From Thiomonas bhubaneswarensis (GTDB taxonomy: Bacteria > Pseudomonadota > Gammaproteobacteria > Burkholderiales > Burkholderiaceae_C), in assembly GCF_001418255.1 (NCBI RefSeq), contig NZ_LIPV01000004.1, positions 186,001 to 250,000 on the forward strand: 64,000 nucleotides of DNA, given 5' to 3'. Shown in pieces: positions 1-7,853 of the stretch; position 1 is the stretch's first letter, and the number at the start of each line of letters is the position of its first letter. The notes beneath the pieces were generated by a model, which was given only the letters and a program-made list of their open reading frames with translations, made no database searches and was not told the origin of the DNA. A program made the translations under genes and the position numbers.

Positions 1-807
1 GGAGACCTGATCGAGATCCTGCGCCTGCGGGATGGTACCTCCTGGTATGCGGACTCCGGGCGCGTATATCTGTGTCAAGGAAACCTCTGCGAGATCGGCC
101 TGCCGACCCATGGCCTTCCGCCGGCGTTGCTCCAGCTCTTGATGCTGCAGCTCCGCGCGGGCAGCACCCACCAGGACCTACTGTTCCTCTTCGGCCGACA
201 CTTTCATCGCCGCGCACGCCGGGTCATTGCGGATCTCGAGGACCGGCAAGTGCTCCGTTGGGAGACTGTGCAATGCAATCGGTTCGAATGCCGCGACGCA
301 AGGCCCTTCGAACTCGTCCTCGAAGGGAGTCCAGACGCTGTCTCATTGCCTTCGCGCTGCGAGATATTCGTCCATTCCGGTGCCGCAGCCACCTATACCT
401 TACCCGCGACCCTCTCGAAGCGGGTCGGCGCCAAACTCACTCTGCACGACGTCGACCTGGGTACAGGCTATCTAATCGTCGCCCGTCGGGCCGACTCCGA
501 AGTCTGCATGGCCTGCCAGCTCCTTTGGTTCTTCGGTAGCCGACTACTGCCTTTGAGCTTCCTCGGGGCCTGTTTGTCGGTGCCATCTTCCGGCGCCCAA
601 ACGGTTGACCATTACCGTGCCCGGGTTAGTCTGGCATTGACCGAGATGCGCGACGAGGAGGCGCTGTTGATCTATTTCCCGGACGACGTTCCGGCATGTG
701 CGTCGATCGATCGTCCGCGCGCACGGCATCCGGCCTGCGGCTGCACGCGGTTCTCGCGGGGCGGCAACAGCATGTCAACGCCTGAATCCATAGACGTGCT
801 GGCATGA
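1..807 (+). CDS. RiPP leader-binding / E1-like partner protein of YcaO (5' end outside window)
   Basis: The frame is open from base 1, so the start lies upstream; 268 residues are visible. The first ~85 visible residues look like a small winged-helix RiPP recognition element of the PqqD type (a beta hairpin, then helices, ending near DLEDRQVLRW). The rest resembles the degenerate E1/ThiF-like partner of azoline-forming YcaO enzymes. A CMAC pair and a second PACGC cluster near the C terminus could form the structural zinc site known in that family. In such systems this protein binds the precursor leader and presents it to YcaO. Its stop overlaps the next start (ATGA), so it is translationally coupled to the operon. 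The family call rests on weak similarity seen by eye plus the YcaO encoded 5 kb downstream. Confidence 0.55.
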   Translation, partial: GDLIEILRLRDGTSWYADSGRVYLCQGNLCEIGLPTHGLPPALLQLLMLQLRAGSTHQDLLFLFGRHFHRRARRVIADLEDRQVLRWETVQCNRFECRDARPFELVLEGSPDAVSLPSRCEIFVHSGAAATYTLPATLSKRVGAKLTLHDVDLGTGYLIVARRADSEVCMACQLLWFFGSRLLPLSFLGACLSVPSSGAQTVDHYRARVSLALTEMRDEEALLIYFPDDVPACASIDRPRARHPACGCTRFSRGGNSMSTPESIDVLA

Positions 808-2273
808 CAACATCATCCAACTTCCTCCACGCCTGCCGCACGGTACTTGGGACCGCACACGTGCTGACGACGTCCGATCAGGTCGCCCCGTTCTTGACCG
901 ACTGGAGTGGTCGTTGGCGAGGTGAGGCGCTGGCCGTGCTGTGCCCAGGATCGACGTCGGAGGTTTCGGAGGCGGTGCGGCTTTGCGCCTGCGCAGGCAT
1001 CGGCGTGGTACCACAAGGGGGCAACACGGGCCTTAGTGGCGGCGCGACGCCGCAACGCGCACAGCCCAGTGTCGTGATGCACCTCGGACGCCTGACGTTG
1101 GTTAGCGACGTTGACCTGCTCAACAACACGCTGACTGTCGGCGCCGGTGTGACGCTGGCTCGTGTCCAGGAAGTCGCCCGGGCCGCCGGACGACTCTTCC
1201 CGCTGAGCCTTGCTTCGGAAGGCACTTGCACGATCGGCGGCAACCTAGCCACCAACGCCGGCGGCACGACAGTACTTCGCTATGGAAGTATGCGGCAGCT
1301 CTGCCTCGGGCTCGAAGTGGTTCTTCCCGATGGCCGCATCTGGAACGGTCTGCGAACGCTGCGGAAGGACAACACCGGGTACTCCCTGCGGGACTTGTAC
1401 ATCGGATCGGAAGGCACGCTTGGTCTCATCACCGCAGCCGTATTGCAACTGCGTGCCTTGCCGACAGATGTCGTTACCTGCATGCTCATATTGGACAGTT
1501 CGGATCGCGCAATGGCCTGCTTCGACGTTCTGCGTGAGGAGTTCGACGCAGTGCTCACCACCTTCGAGTTGATCTCCCCTGCGGCATTGGACGCCGTGGC
1601 TGAGCAGTTGCCTCATTTGAACCTGCCTGCGTGTCGCCCTCATCCCTGGGTGGTGCTGGTCGAATGTAGCGACGCCTCTGCGGGACGACATGATGGCGAA
1701 GCATCATCGCAAGCGCTCTTGTCGCACCGTCTGGAGCAGCGGTTGGCCTATGCGCTCGATACCAACATCATTCGGAACGTCGTCATCGCGCAGTCTGCCG
1801 CACAGGCGCGTTCCCTATGGGCGATCCGGGAGGGGGTGCCGTTGGCGTTATCCCGACAGCGCACGGCGCTGCGTTACGACCTCTCCTTTCCGATATCGGC
1901 GCTGGAGCGCTTCCTGCAGGAGTCGAGGAGTCGACTCGTCGCACTGGACGCCGATTTTCTGCCGGTCGTCTTCGGCCACGTGGGGGACGGCAACCTGCAC
2001 TTCAATGTCAGCCCGGGCGCTGGCCGCGTCAATTTCATGTCCGAAATGACGGACCGGATCGACGCAGTGGTCTATGGGCTGGTGCGGGAACTGGGCGGGT
2101 CCGTGTCGGCGGAGCACGGCATTGGACGGGCCAAGTCGACGCCATGGCGAGACTCGAAGAGTCCCGTGGAACTGGCGTTGATGCATTCGCTCAAGACCGC
2201 CCTGGACCCCCAAGGCCTGATGAACCCTGGAATCTTCTTTCCAGCCGCTGCCAACACTTCCTTGACCTCATAG
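804..2273 (+). CDS. FAD-linked oxidase, GlcD / D-2-hydroxyacid dehydrogenase family
   Basis: This 489-residue protein has the PCMH-type FAD-binding fold in its N-terminal half. The glycine-rich segment GNLATNAGG and the preceding IGG are typical, followed by GSEGTLGLI. The C-terminal FAD-oxidase domain carries the metal/substrate signature FGHVGDGNLHFNV and the conserved AEHGIGRAK near the end. Relatives oxidise D-lactate, glycolate or D-2-hydroxyglutarate to 2-oxoacids. The start overlaps the previous stop by four bases, and the next gene begins 3 bp after its stop. In this operon it may supply a 2-oxoacid for the dioxygenase or the DapA-like enzyme, or act on the peptide; both roles are inference. 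The family call is firm, the substrate unknown. Confidence 0.85.
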   Translation: MTTSSNFLHACRTVLGTAHVLTTSDQVAPFLTDWSGRWRGEALAVLCPGSTSEVSEAVRLCACAGIGVVPQGGNTGLSGGATPQRAQPSVVMHLGRLTLVSDVDLLNNTLTVGAGVTLARVQEVARAAGRLFPLSLASEGTCTIGGNLATNAGGTTVLRYGSMRQLCLGLEVVLPDGRIWNGLRTLRKDNTGYSLRDLYIGSEGTLGLITAAVLQLRALPTDVVTCMLILDSSDRAMACFDVLREEFDAVLTTFELISPAALDAVAEQLPHLNLPACRPHPWVVLVECSDASAGRHDGEASSQALLSHRLEQRLAYALDTNIIRNVVIAQSAAQARSLWAIREGVPLALSRQRTALRYDLSFPISALERFLQESRSRLVALDADFLPVVFGHVGDGNLHFNVSPGAGRVNFMSEMTDRIDAVVYGLVRELGGSVSAEHGIGRAKSTPWRDSKSPVELALMHSLKTALDPQGLMNPGIFFPAAANTSLTS

Positions 2274-2275
2274 CC

Positions 2276-3316
2276 ATGACGACGACACTGGACATCGCGT
2301 ACTCGACCTTGAACGACCGCCAATTGCCGCTCGTAGTGAGCCCGGTGGGCAATGCACCTAGTTCGCTTGAGGAGGTGCTGACCTGGGCCGGTTCCTGTCA
2401 GCATGAACTCGGTAGTCTGCTCGACCGCCACGGCGCACTGCTATTCCGGGGGTTGCCGGTGACATCGGCCGACGATTTCAGCCGCTTCGTGCAAGTCTTC
2501 GACGGCCAAGTTCTCGACTACATCGGAGGCGCCGTTCCCCGGACCCGGATCAACCAGGTGGTCTTTAGTTCTACCGAGCTGCCGTCCTTCCGTCGCATCC
2601 GCATGCACAACGAACTGGCATACCAAAAGAACTACCCGGATCTAATCTTCTTTTACTGCCACCAAGCCGCGCTGAAGGGCGGGGAGACCCCCATCGTCGA
2701 TTCACGGCAAATTCTCAAAGAACTAGACCCCAAGGTGCGCGAGAAGTTCGTTCGCGCCGGAGTGAAATACGTCAGGACATTCCAGGAGAAGCGGGCGTGG
2801 CGAGAGAGTCTGAAGAAGCGCATTCCGCTGTACCAGCACCTTAACTGGGCCGACGCATTCCAGTCCACTTCAAGGGTCGACGTGGAGAACCGCTGCCGCG
2901 AGCGCGGTCTCGATTTCCAGTGGCTTCCCAACGGCGATCTCAGCGTTAGCAACGTGCTGCCAGCGACGATCCATCATCCGCGGACCGGTGAGGCTTCTTG
3001 GTTCAACCAGGCGATGCTGCAACACTTCAACGCACGCAGCTGGGATCTTCCGCTCTATCTGTTCCGCAGCGTGCTCTATCCCGATCGGTCTCGACTGCCT
3101 TATCAGGCGTATTACGGCGACGGAAGTCCAATTTCCAAAGAAGAGATCTATCACGTTATTGACGTGACTTACCGCAACACGGTGGAGTTTGCTTGGCGAT
3201 CCGGCGATGTCATGCTAGTCGAAAACCGCCTCGTCGCCCACGGCAGGAATCCATTCCAAGGACCACGCAAAGTCTACGTGGCAATGCTCAAACAATCGGA
3301 GGTCGCTGCGATCTGA
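2276..3316 (+). CDS. TauD/TfdA (SyrP-like) Fe(II)/2-oxoglutarate dioxygenase
   Basis: This 346-residue protein has the iron-binding facial triad expected for the family: His and Glu in RMHNELAY (about residue 110) and a distal His in LVAHGRNPF near the C terminus, followed by a conserved Arg for 2-oxoglutarate in GPRKVYVAM. GGETPIVDSR and YYGDG are typical of the SyrP-like branch, whose members hydroxylate amino acids or carrier-bound and peptide substrates. ATG at 2276 lies 3 bp after the previous stop, so the genes are probably co-transcribed. Next to a RiPP precursor rich in Glu, Ser and Ile, it is a candidate side-chain hydroxylase. The family is clear; acting on the peptide is inference. 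Confidence 0.85.
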   Translation: MTTTLDIAYSTLNDRQLPLVVSPVGNAPSSLEEVLTWAGSCQHELGSLLDRHGALLFRGLPVTSADDFSRFVQVFDGQVLDYIGGAVPRTRINQVVFSSTELPSFRRIRMHNELAYQKNYPDLIFFYCHQAALKGGETPIVDSRQILKELDPKVREKFVRAGVKYVRTFQEKRAWRESLKKRIPLYQHLNWADAFQSTSRVDVENRCRERGLDFQWLPNGDLSVSNVLPATIHHPRTGEASWFNQAMLQHFNARSWDLPLYLFRSVLYPDRSRLPYQAYYGDGSPISKEEIYHVIDVTYRNTVEFAWRSGDVMLVENRLVAHGRNPFQGPRKVYVAMLKQSEVAAI

Positions 3317-3362
3317 AACAAAAAGGGAGGTGACACCACGACGTCGCTTTCCGTGTCATCCG

Positions 3363-3394
3363 GTGGCGGGCCACGCGGCCGCGTGGCCCGCCAC
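3363..3394. promoter_or_regulatory. Perfect 32-bp palindrome upstream of the precursor gene
   Basis: The two 16-base halves are exact reverse complements, so the transcript can fold into a GC-rich stem of about 14 bp with a GGCC tip. It sits in the ~170-bp gap between the dioxygenase gene and the precursor gene. No T-run follows, so it does not look like an ordinary intrinsic terminator. It could be an RNA processing or stability element, an attenuator, or a dimeric regulator site. Confidence 0.6.
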
Positions 3395-3486
3395 AAGGAT
3401 CGGACGTCCGAGACCAACTCGGGCGGCTGTCGCTCAACGTGCTGATTAGCACGCTCTTCAATCCACTTAGCAAAAAGGAAGTCAAC

Positions 3487-3624
3487 ATGCGAAACGTCCA
3501 AACGCTGGAACTGTCGATCGTCGAGTCCGCAATCCTGGAATCGGCCATCGCTGAATCGGCAATCACCGAATCGGCAATCACCGAATCGGCAATCGCCGAA
3601 TCCGCGATCACCGAATCCGCCTAA
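3487..3624 (+). CDS. Putative RiPP precursor peptide of Glu-Ser-Ala-Ile-x pentapeptide repeats
   Basis: This 45-residue ORF has a good ribosome-binding site (AAAAAGGAAG, about 6 bases before ATG). After a short leader-like start, MRNVQTLELSIV, it consists of six ESAIx pentapeptides (x = L, A, T, T, A, T) and a final ESA. The DNA shows a matching 15-bp periodicity with mostly synonymous differences, as after slippage or unit duplication. Each repeat offers one serine for YcaO-type oxazoline formation, plus Glu and Ile as possible dioxygenase targets. There is no cysteine. The Ser-Ala-Ile-x-Glu spacing also resembles the pentapeptide-repeat beta-helix pattern, so a folded protein is an alternative. 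Position inside a YcaO/E1-like operon is the main support for precursor status. No cleavage motif such as GG is visible. Confidence 0.75.
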   Translation: MRNVQTLELSIVESAILESAIAESAITESAITESAIAESAITESA

Positions 3625-3658
3625 ACACGATGACGTATCGGGGCTAGCCTCCGATGCA

Positions 3659-3688
3659 GGAAATGGGAGCGGCGCCGCTCCCATTTCC
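3659..3688. promoter_or_regulatory. Perfect 30-bp palindrome downstream of the precursor gene
   Basis: The sequence is an exact 15+15 inverted repeat centred on GGCGCC, starting 34 bases after the precursor stop and 30 bases before the DapA-like gene. No T-tract follows. Together with the palindrome at 3363-3394 it brackets the precursor gene, a layout suited to stabilising or separating the precursor message from those of the tailoring enzymes. It could also be a weak or factor-assisted terminator. Confidence 0.6.
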
Positions 3689-3718
3689 ATCCTCTAGCAA
3701 TCACCCCAGTCTCTAGTC

Positions 3719-4642
3719 ATGAATATTTCCGCCTATCGTCCGTTCGACGGCATCTTCGTGCCGCTCATCACTCCGTTCCACGCCTCGATGGAGATCGACT
3801 GGGAAGGGCTGCGCCGCCTGGTCGCTTTCTATGCTCAGCAGGGTGTCGCCGGATTCGTTCCTTGCGGGAGCACGGGCGAGGCCAGCACCTTGACGGTCGA
3901 AGAGCACAAGGCGGTTATCTCCTTCGTCATCGAGCAGGCAGCCTCCCATGGCGACTTCAAGATCATCGCCGCGACGGGATCCAACGACACGCGCGAGGCT
4001 ATCGACCTCACCCGGCACGCCCATCAGGCGGGCGCTGACGCCTGCCTATCGGTCACTCCTTATTACGTACGCCCCAATCGGTCCGGCCTGCTTGCACACT
4101 ACCAGCGAATTGCAGAGGTTGGCAGCCCGTTGTTTCTTTACAACATACCTCTGCGAACCGGGCTTAACCTGTCCCTCGAGGACATTGAATTGCTGGTGCA
4201 GGACGTGCCGGCGGTAATCGGTATCAAGGAAGCGACCGCAGACATCCAGCAGCTGATCGACGTAGCGCATCGCTTTGCGGACTCGGACTGCTTCACCGTC
4301 CTGAGCGGCGAGGACTCCTTGCTGTTCGACTGCTGCACGCATGGAGGTCGGGGGTCAATTTGCGCGGCATCGCTCGTATATCCGCGTGAGATGGTGCAGT
4401 TGCACCACATGGTTTCGACTGGACATCTCCATGAAGCCGCTGCACTAAATCGGCGCATGCGGCCGAAGGTTCGTGCGCTCTTCTGTGAATCTAATCCCGT
4501 CGCCATGAAATTGGCCGTGAGCCGACTTCTCGGCACGTCACCAACCGTGCGACTCCCTCTAGGGCCGGCTTCGAAACGGGCCGTGCAAATTATTGACGGA
4601 CTGGGTCTGCAATGCGAATCAGAGGCGGAGTCGGCTGTATGA
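3719..4642 (+). CDS. DapA / N-acetylneuraminate-lyase family class I aldolase-like protein
   Basis: This 307-residue protein is a typical-length (beta/alpha)8 barrel of the DHDPS/NAL superfamily. The family motifs are intact: GSTGEASTLTVEEH near residue 50, catalytic Tyr141 in YNIPLRTG and the Schiff-base Lys170 in GIKEATADI. Members condense or cleave 2-oxoacids, usually pyruvate, with an aldehyde. A housekeeping dapA would not be expected between a RiPP precursor and a YcaO gene, so a specialised role is more likely: making a pyruvate-derived building block or modifying the peptide. The stop overlaps the next ATG (ATGA). The fold and chemistry class are well supported; the substrate is unknown. 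Confidence 0.85.
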   Translation: MNISAYRPFDGIFVPLITPFHASMEIDWEGLRRLVAFYAQQGVAGFVPCGSTGEASTLTVEEHKAVISFVIEQAASHGDFKIIAATGSNDTREAIDLTRHAHQAGADACLSVTPYYVRPNRSGLLAHYQRIAEVGSPLFLYNIPLRTGLNLSLEDIELLVQDVPAVIGIKEATADIQQLIDVAHRFADSDCFTVLSGEDSLLFDCCTHGGRGSICAASLVYPREMVQLHHMVSTGHLHEAAALNRRMRPKVRALFCESNPVAMKLAVSRLLGTSPTVRLPLGPASKRAVQIIDGLGLQCESEAESAV

Positions 4643-5424
4643 CGGCACACCTAGATGCCCTGACCTTGATCGAGCAGCAACGGACCATCAGGAAGTACGA
4701 ACGACGCGAGCCGGACGATGCGGTGATTCGACGTTGCATAGCGCTTGCCCAACGTTCACCGTCGACATCCAACCATCAGCCATACTCGGTGGTCTGGATC
4801 CGCGAGCGCGCGTTGCGCGAGGCAGTGCTACGCGAAATGGTCTGTCAGCCCTATGTCGCGGACGCCCCCACCTTGCTGATGGTCTGTGTCGACTGGGGGC
4901 GCCAGGATCTTCTGGCACGGCTACTGGGAATGGCCAACCAGATCAACAAGCCGAGCAAGCTCGTCGTTGGCGTTGCGGACGCGAGCATCTTCTCCCAGAG
5001 TCTGGTGCTGGCGCTCCAGGCCTCCGGCTTGGGCGTCTCCTACATCGCCAGTCCCTATACCGGACTCAAGCGGGTGGCGGAACTCCTGAACGTGCCGATC
5101 GGGGAGGCGATGCCGCTGCACCTGATCGCCGTCGGACATGCGGATGAAGCGCCCGCGCCGAAACCGCGATATCCAATCGAGGCCGTGTTGCATGTAGACC
5201 GGCGGACCAATCCAGAGCCTTCGGTGGTTCGAGACTACTTCGAAGCAGGATCGCGACAGATCGAGGATCAGGGCTACCTGGCAGTAACCGGCGACCCGAT
5301 CTCCACCTGGCGCGAACACTATGGCGTCAAGTTCGGTGCCGTCGCCCGAGACCGAACATGGTCGCCTTTCGCGCGTGACCTACAGTCGTTCTTCGCCGAG
5401 GCGTCCTTGCATGACCCGTGCTGA
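4639..5424 (+). CDS. Nitroreductase-family FMN oxidoreductase, possible azoline dehydrogenase
   Basis: This 261-residue protein shows the FMN-phosphate-binding RTIRKY motif near the N terminus, SPSTSNHQPYSV and a GLGVSYIASPY segment, all typical of nitroreductases. ATG at 4639 is preferred because it overlaps the upstream stop as ATGA; an in-frame ATG at 4612 is possible. In thiazole/oxazole peptide operons a flavoenzyme of this superfamily oxidises azolines to azoles. Here it lies directly upstream of ycaO and overlaps it, so the same role is plausible. It looks more like ordinary NfsA/NfnB-type enzymes than classic SagB proteins, so an accessory reductase is an alternative. Confidence 0.75.
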   Translation: MTAHLDALTLIEQQRTIRKYERREPDDAVIRRCIALAQRSPSTSNHQPYSVVWIRERALREAVLREMVCQPYVADAPTLLMVCVDWGRQDLLARLLGMANQINKPSKLVVGVADASIFSQSLVLALQASGLGVSYIASPYTGLKRVAELLNVPIGEAMPLHLIAVGHADEAPAPKPRYPIEAVLHVDRRTNPEPSVVRDYFEAGSRQIEDQGYLAVTGDPISTWREHYGVKFGAVARDRTWSPFARDLQSFFAEASLHDPC

Positions 5425-6640
5425 AATGATCGACGCGCTATGTCGTAGTGTGAGTCCCTTTGGCGTGGTAAACGACCTGAGGGGCGAGTGCCTGGAGGAC
5501 CGGGGTCAGTCGTATTTTCTCTACCGAGCTAGGATCAATGCCTTCGGCAGGACAGGGTTGTTGACGCCACCGCTGAGCGGATTCGGATTCTCGGGTGACA
5601 AAGATGACGCGGTGCTCAAGGCGCTCTGCGAGGCGTTAGAGCGATTCTGCGGAGTGAATTTCGAGCCGCGTATTCGCCATCGCGGCCCTTGGTCAGATGT
5701 GGCACCCAATGCCGTGGATCCGCGTCAATGTCTCGGCTATCTGGATGAGCAGTACCGGATCCCCGGATTTAGCCTTGCTCCCTTCGATCCGGAAGCGGAT
5801 CACGATTGGGTGGAGGCCATGGATCCGGTGTCCAAGTCGACGCTCTGGATGCACTTGGACCTGGCGCTGATGTCGATGACGTCGAAGGTATCGAAGACCT
5901 CTTCGGTCGGCATGGCGATCCATTCTGATGCCGGGCTTGCCGCCGAGTCAGCCGTACTGGAATTGATCGAACGTGACCATTTGGCGTTGGCATTCTGGTA
6001 CGGCGCTCCCTGCCGCTCGTTGCCGAAGGATAACTTGCCGCTCAGCCTTCATCCTCATCTCGAAAGCATGGTGCAGGCGGGGTACGAACTGCACTGCCTG
6101 GGTCTCAATTTCGGGCTGGATGTGCCGGTCGTACTTTGGCTGGCTTTCCGCGCCGACGGACTGCCACATCTGCTGAAGGGCGCCAGCGCGAACCGGCGCG
6201 GAGTGGATGCGCAATCCAAGGCCTTTGAAGAGATGTTTCGCAGCTTCCTCCATTACCGGCGGCACCCCTTTGAAGTCAGTTCGAATGCTCAGGGTGCCAT
6301 GAAGAACTTGGTTCACTACCAGACTCCCGACGTGGCGAAGCGACTGGGTTTCTTGATCGACCAAACATCACGCGCGGACCCGCCTGAACTGGGAGGGGAC
6401 TTTCAGGGCGATCTGTTCACCCATCTCATGCGCAAGGGATTCCCCACCTACCTGGTGGACATGTCCCACTCAGTGATTGGTGCATTCGGCCTCACATGCA
6501 TTCGCGCGATTTCCCCCTCACTTGTCAAGACGCCACTGGGTTCCGAACCCTGGCAACTGGCATCGCCTCGCCTGAGGGCTTACCGAGGAGCACGAGATGA
6601 AGCGCTCGCCGCGCACCCTGAACTCCATTTCTTCTCCTAG
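5411..6640 (+). CDS. YcaO-domain cyclodehydratase
   Basis: This 409-residue protein has the ATP-binding signature of YcaO enzymes: SGFGFSGDKDDAVLKALCEA followed by LERF (about residues 53-78), then SSVGMAIHSDAG and VLELIERDHLALAFW, and SKAFEEMFRSF later. YcaO proteins use ATP to activate an amide backbone and cyclise Ser, Thr or Cys side chains to azolines. The precursor here has Ser but no Cys in its repeats, which would give oxazolines. ATG at 5411 overlaps the preceding gene by 14 bp. The C terminus ends AHPELHFFS and lacks the proline-rich PxPxP tail of many azoline-forming members, so a variant reaction or an edited tail is possible. The TAG stop sits exactly at an IS5 insertion point. 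Confidence 0.88.
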   Translation: MTRAEMIDALCRSVSPFGVVNDLRGECLEDRGQSYFLYRARINAFGRTGLLTPPLSGFGFSGDKDDAVLKALCEALERFCGVNFEPRIRHRGPWSDVAPNAVDPRQCLGYLDEQYRIPGFSLAPFDPEADHDWVEAMDPVSKSTLWMHLDLALMSMTSKVSKTSSVGMAIHSDAGLAAESAVLELIERDHLALAFWYGAPCRSLPKDNLPLSLHPHLESMVQAGYELHCLGLNFGLDVPVVLWLAFRADGLPHLLKGASANRRGVDAQSKAFEEMFRSFLHYRRHPFEVSSNAQGAMKNLVHYQTPDVAKRLGFLIDQTSRADPPELGGDFQGDLFTHLMRKGFPTYLVDMSHSVIGAFGLTCIRAISPSLVKTPLGSEPWQLASPRLRAYRGARDEALAAHPELHFFS

Positions 6641-7826
6641 GGATGGTGTCCAAAATCGGCCGAACGCCGACGCGACGGAACGATGAAGGCCACGAGATGA
6701 TTCTCGTCAGAGGTTGCGAGCGATTTGCGCGCTGCGATACGCCCCGTGATGGTCGTTTTGACCTCGTCGGTGGCCGTTTCCGCGCGCGGCGGACGCACTC
6801 ATCCCTGCGCCGCCATCAGTTGTCGGCAAGCCATCCAGAGGTTGGACAGCGCGAACAGCGTGTGCAATTGCGCCGTGTTCTTCGCCAGCCCGCGGTAGCG
6901 CACCTTCACATGGCCGAACTGGCGCTTGATCACGCGGAACGGATGTTCGACCTTGGCACGGATGCGCGCCTTGACGTGCTCCATCTGCTCCACGATCGCG
7001 TCCTTCGGATCGGTCGTGTCGAGCAGCCTGCGCAGTCCGGGTCGCAGCGCGACATGCCAGCGCGCGCGGATGTCCTGCGTGTCCTCGCGTTTCTCAACGC
7101 CCTGATCGCCGGCATCGGCGAACACGTCCGCTTCCTCGCCATGCACCAGCGCATGCGCCTGGGTCACGTCGTTGACGTTGGCCGCGGTGCCGACCACCGT
7201 GTGCACCAGGCCGCTGTCGGCGTCGACGCCAATGTGGCACTTCATGCCGAAGTACCACTGGTTGCCCTTCTTGGTCTGGTGCATCTCCGGATCGCGCGTG
7301 CCGGTGCTGTTCTTGGTCGAACTGGGCGCGGCGATCCGCGTGGCATCGATCGCCGTGCCTTCCTTGAGCAGCAGCCCCTTGGCTGCCAGAGTGGCGTTCA
7401 CGACCTCAAGCATCTTGGGCGCCAACTCGTGCTGTTCCAGCAGGTGCCGAAAGCGCAGGATGCTCACGCGATCAGGCAGCCGCGCCATGCCACTCAGACC
7501 AGCAAACTGCCGGTACAGCGGCACGTCGAACAGCGCCTCTTCCATCGCCACGTCCGGCAGCCCGAACCAGTTCTGCAGGAAGTGGATGCGCAGCATCACC
7601 TCGGCGCCGAACGGCGGGCGACCGCGCTCCTTGCGCTGAGCAACCGGCTCGATCAGCGCGAGCAGCTGCGCCCACGGCACCACGCGCTCCATCTCGTCCA
7701 GAAACTTGCCCTTGCGGGTGTTGCGGCTGGTCAAGTCCAGGCCAAGGTCAGCTTGTTTCATGGGCACATTGTCTTGGCGACATCGTCACGACGCCAGGGA
7801 CAGCGGGGCCTTTTTGAACGCCATCC
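6641..7826 (-). mobile_element. IS5-family insertion sequence
   Basis: The element has imperfect terminal inverted repeats (left GGATGGTGTCCAAAATCGG; right, read inward, GGATGGCGTTCAAAAAGG) and one transposase gene. The flanks are CTAG on the left and CTAA on the right, both fitting the YTAR target preferred by the IS5 group but differing in the last base. The left copy supplies the YcaO stop codon, so the insertion separates ycaO from the exporter gene without truncating ycaO. It is about 1.19 kb, usual for this family. Confidence 0.85.
6799..7767 (-). CDS. IS5-family transposase (DDE)
   Basis: This 322-residue protein has the N-terminal IS5 domain (RGRPPFGAEVMLRIHFLQNW) followed by the DDE catalytic core: Asp in GTAIDATRI, Asp in DVFADAGDQG and Glu in KARIRAKVEHPFRVIK, with the YRGLAKN signature near the end. 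It appears full length, with no frameshift or stop, so the element may be active. The gene is antisense to the flanking RiPP operon and occupies most of the element between its inverted repeats. Confidence 0.92.
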   Translation of the reverse strand: MPMKQADLGLDLTSRNTRKGKFLDEMERVVPWAQLLALIEPVAQRKERGRPPFGAEVMLRIHFLQNWFGLPDVAMEEALFDVPLYRQFAGLSGMARLPDRVSILRFRHLLEQHELAPKMLEVVNATLAAKGLLLKEGTAIDATRIAAPSSTKNSTGTRDPEMHQTKKGNQWYFGMKCHIGVDADSGLVHTVVGTAANVNDVTQAHALVHGEEADVFADAGDQGVEKREDTQDIRARWHVALRPGLRRLLDTTDPKDAIVEQMEHVKARIRAKVEHPFRVIKRQFGHVKVRYRGLAKNTAQLHTLFALSNLWMACRQLMAAQG

Positions 7827-7853
7827 CTAACTAGCTAATTTATATTTTCTCAA

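Noticed and set aside
3352..3438. 28-residue GTG-started peptide upstream of the precursor (second precursor or leader)
   Set aside because: The SD-like GGGAGGTGA is ~20 bases too far away, and the frame runs through the palindrome with no repeat or core-like pattern.
3520..3624. CRISPR-like array in the 15-bp repeats
   Set aside because: The repeats are directly adjacent without spacers and are coding; the same holds for the 39-bp repeats at 53285-53401.
3274..3690. Minus-strand ORF with a repeated Gly-Phe-Gly-Asp-Cys-Arg-Phe pattern
   Set aside because: It is the antisense reading of the precursor repeat; its periodicity comes from the 15-bp units and it has no convincing start signal.
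3719..4642. Housekeeping dapA for lysine synthesis
   Set aside because: The family motifs fit, but overlap with the nitroreductase gene and position after the precursor argue for an operon-specific role; housekeeping use cannot be wholly excluded.
6643..7830. 395-residue plus-strand ORF across the IS5 element
   Set aside because: It is antisense to a transposase with all family motifs; long antisense frames are common in GC-rich DNA.
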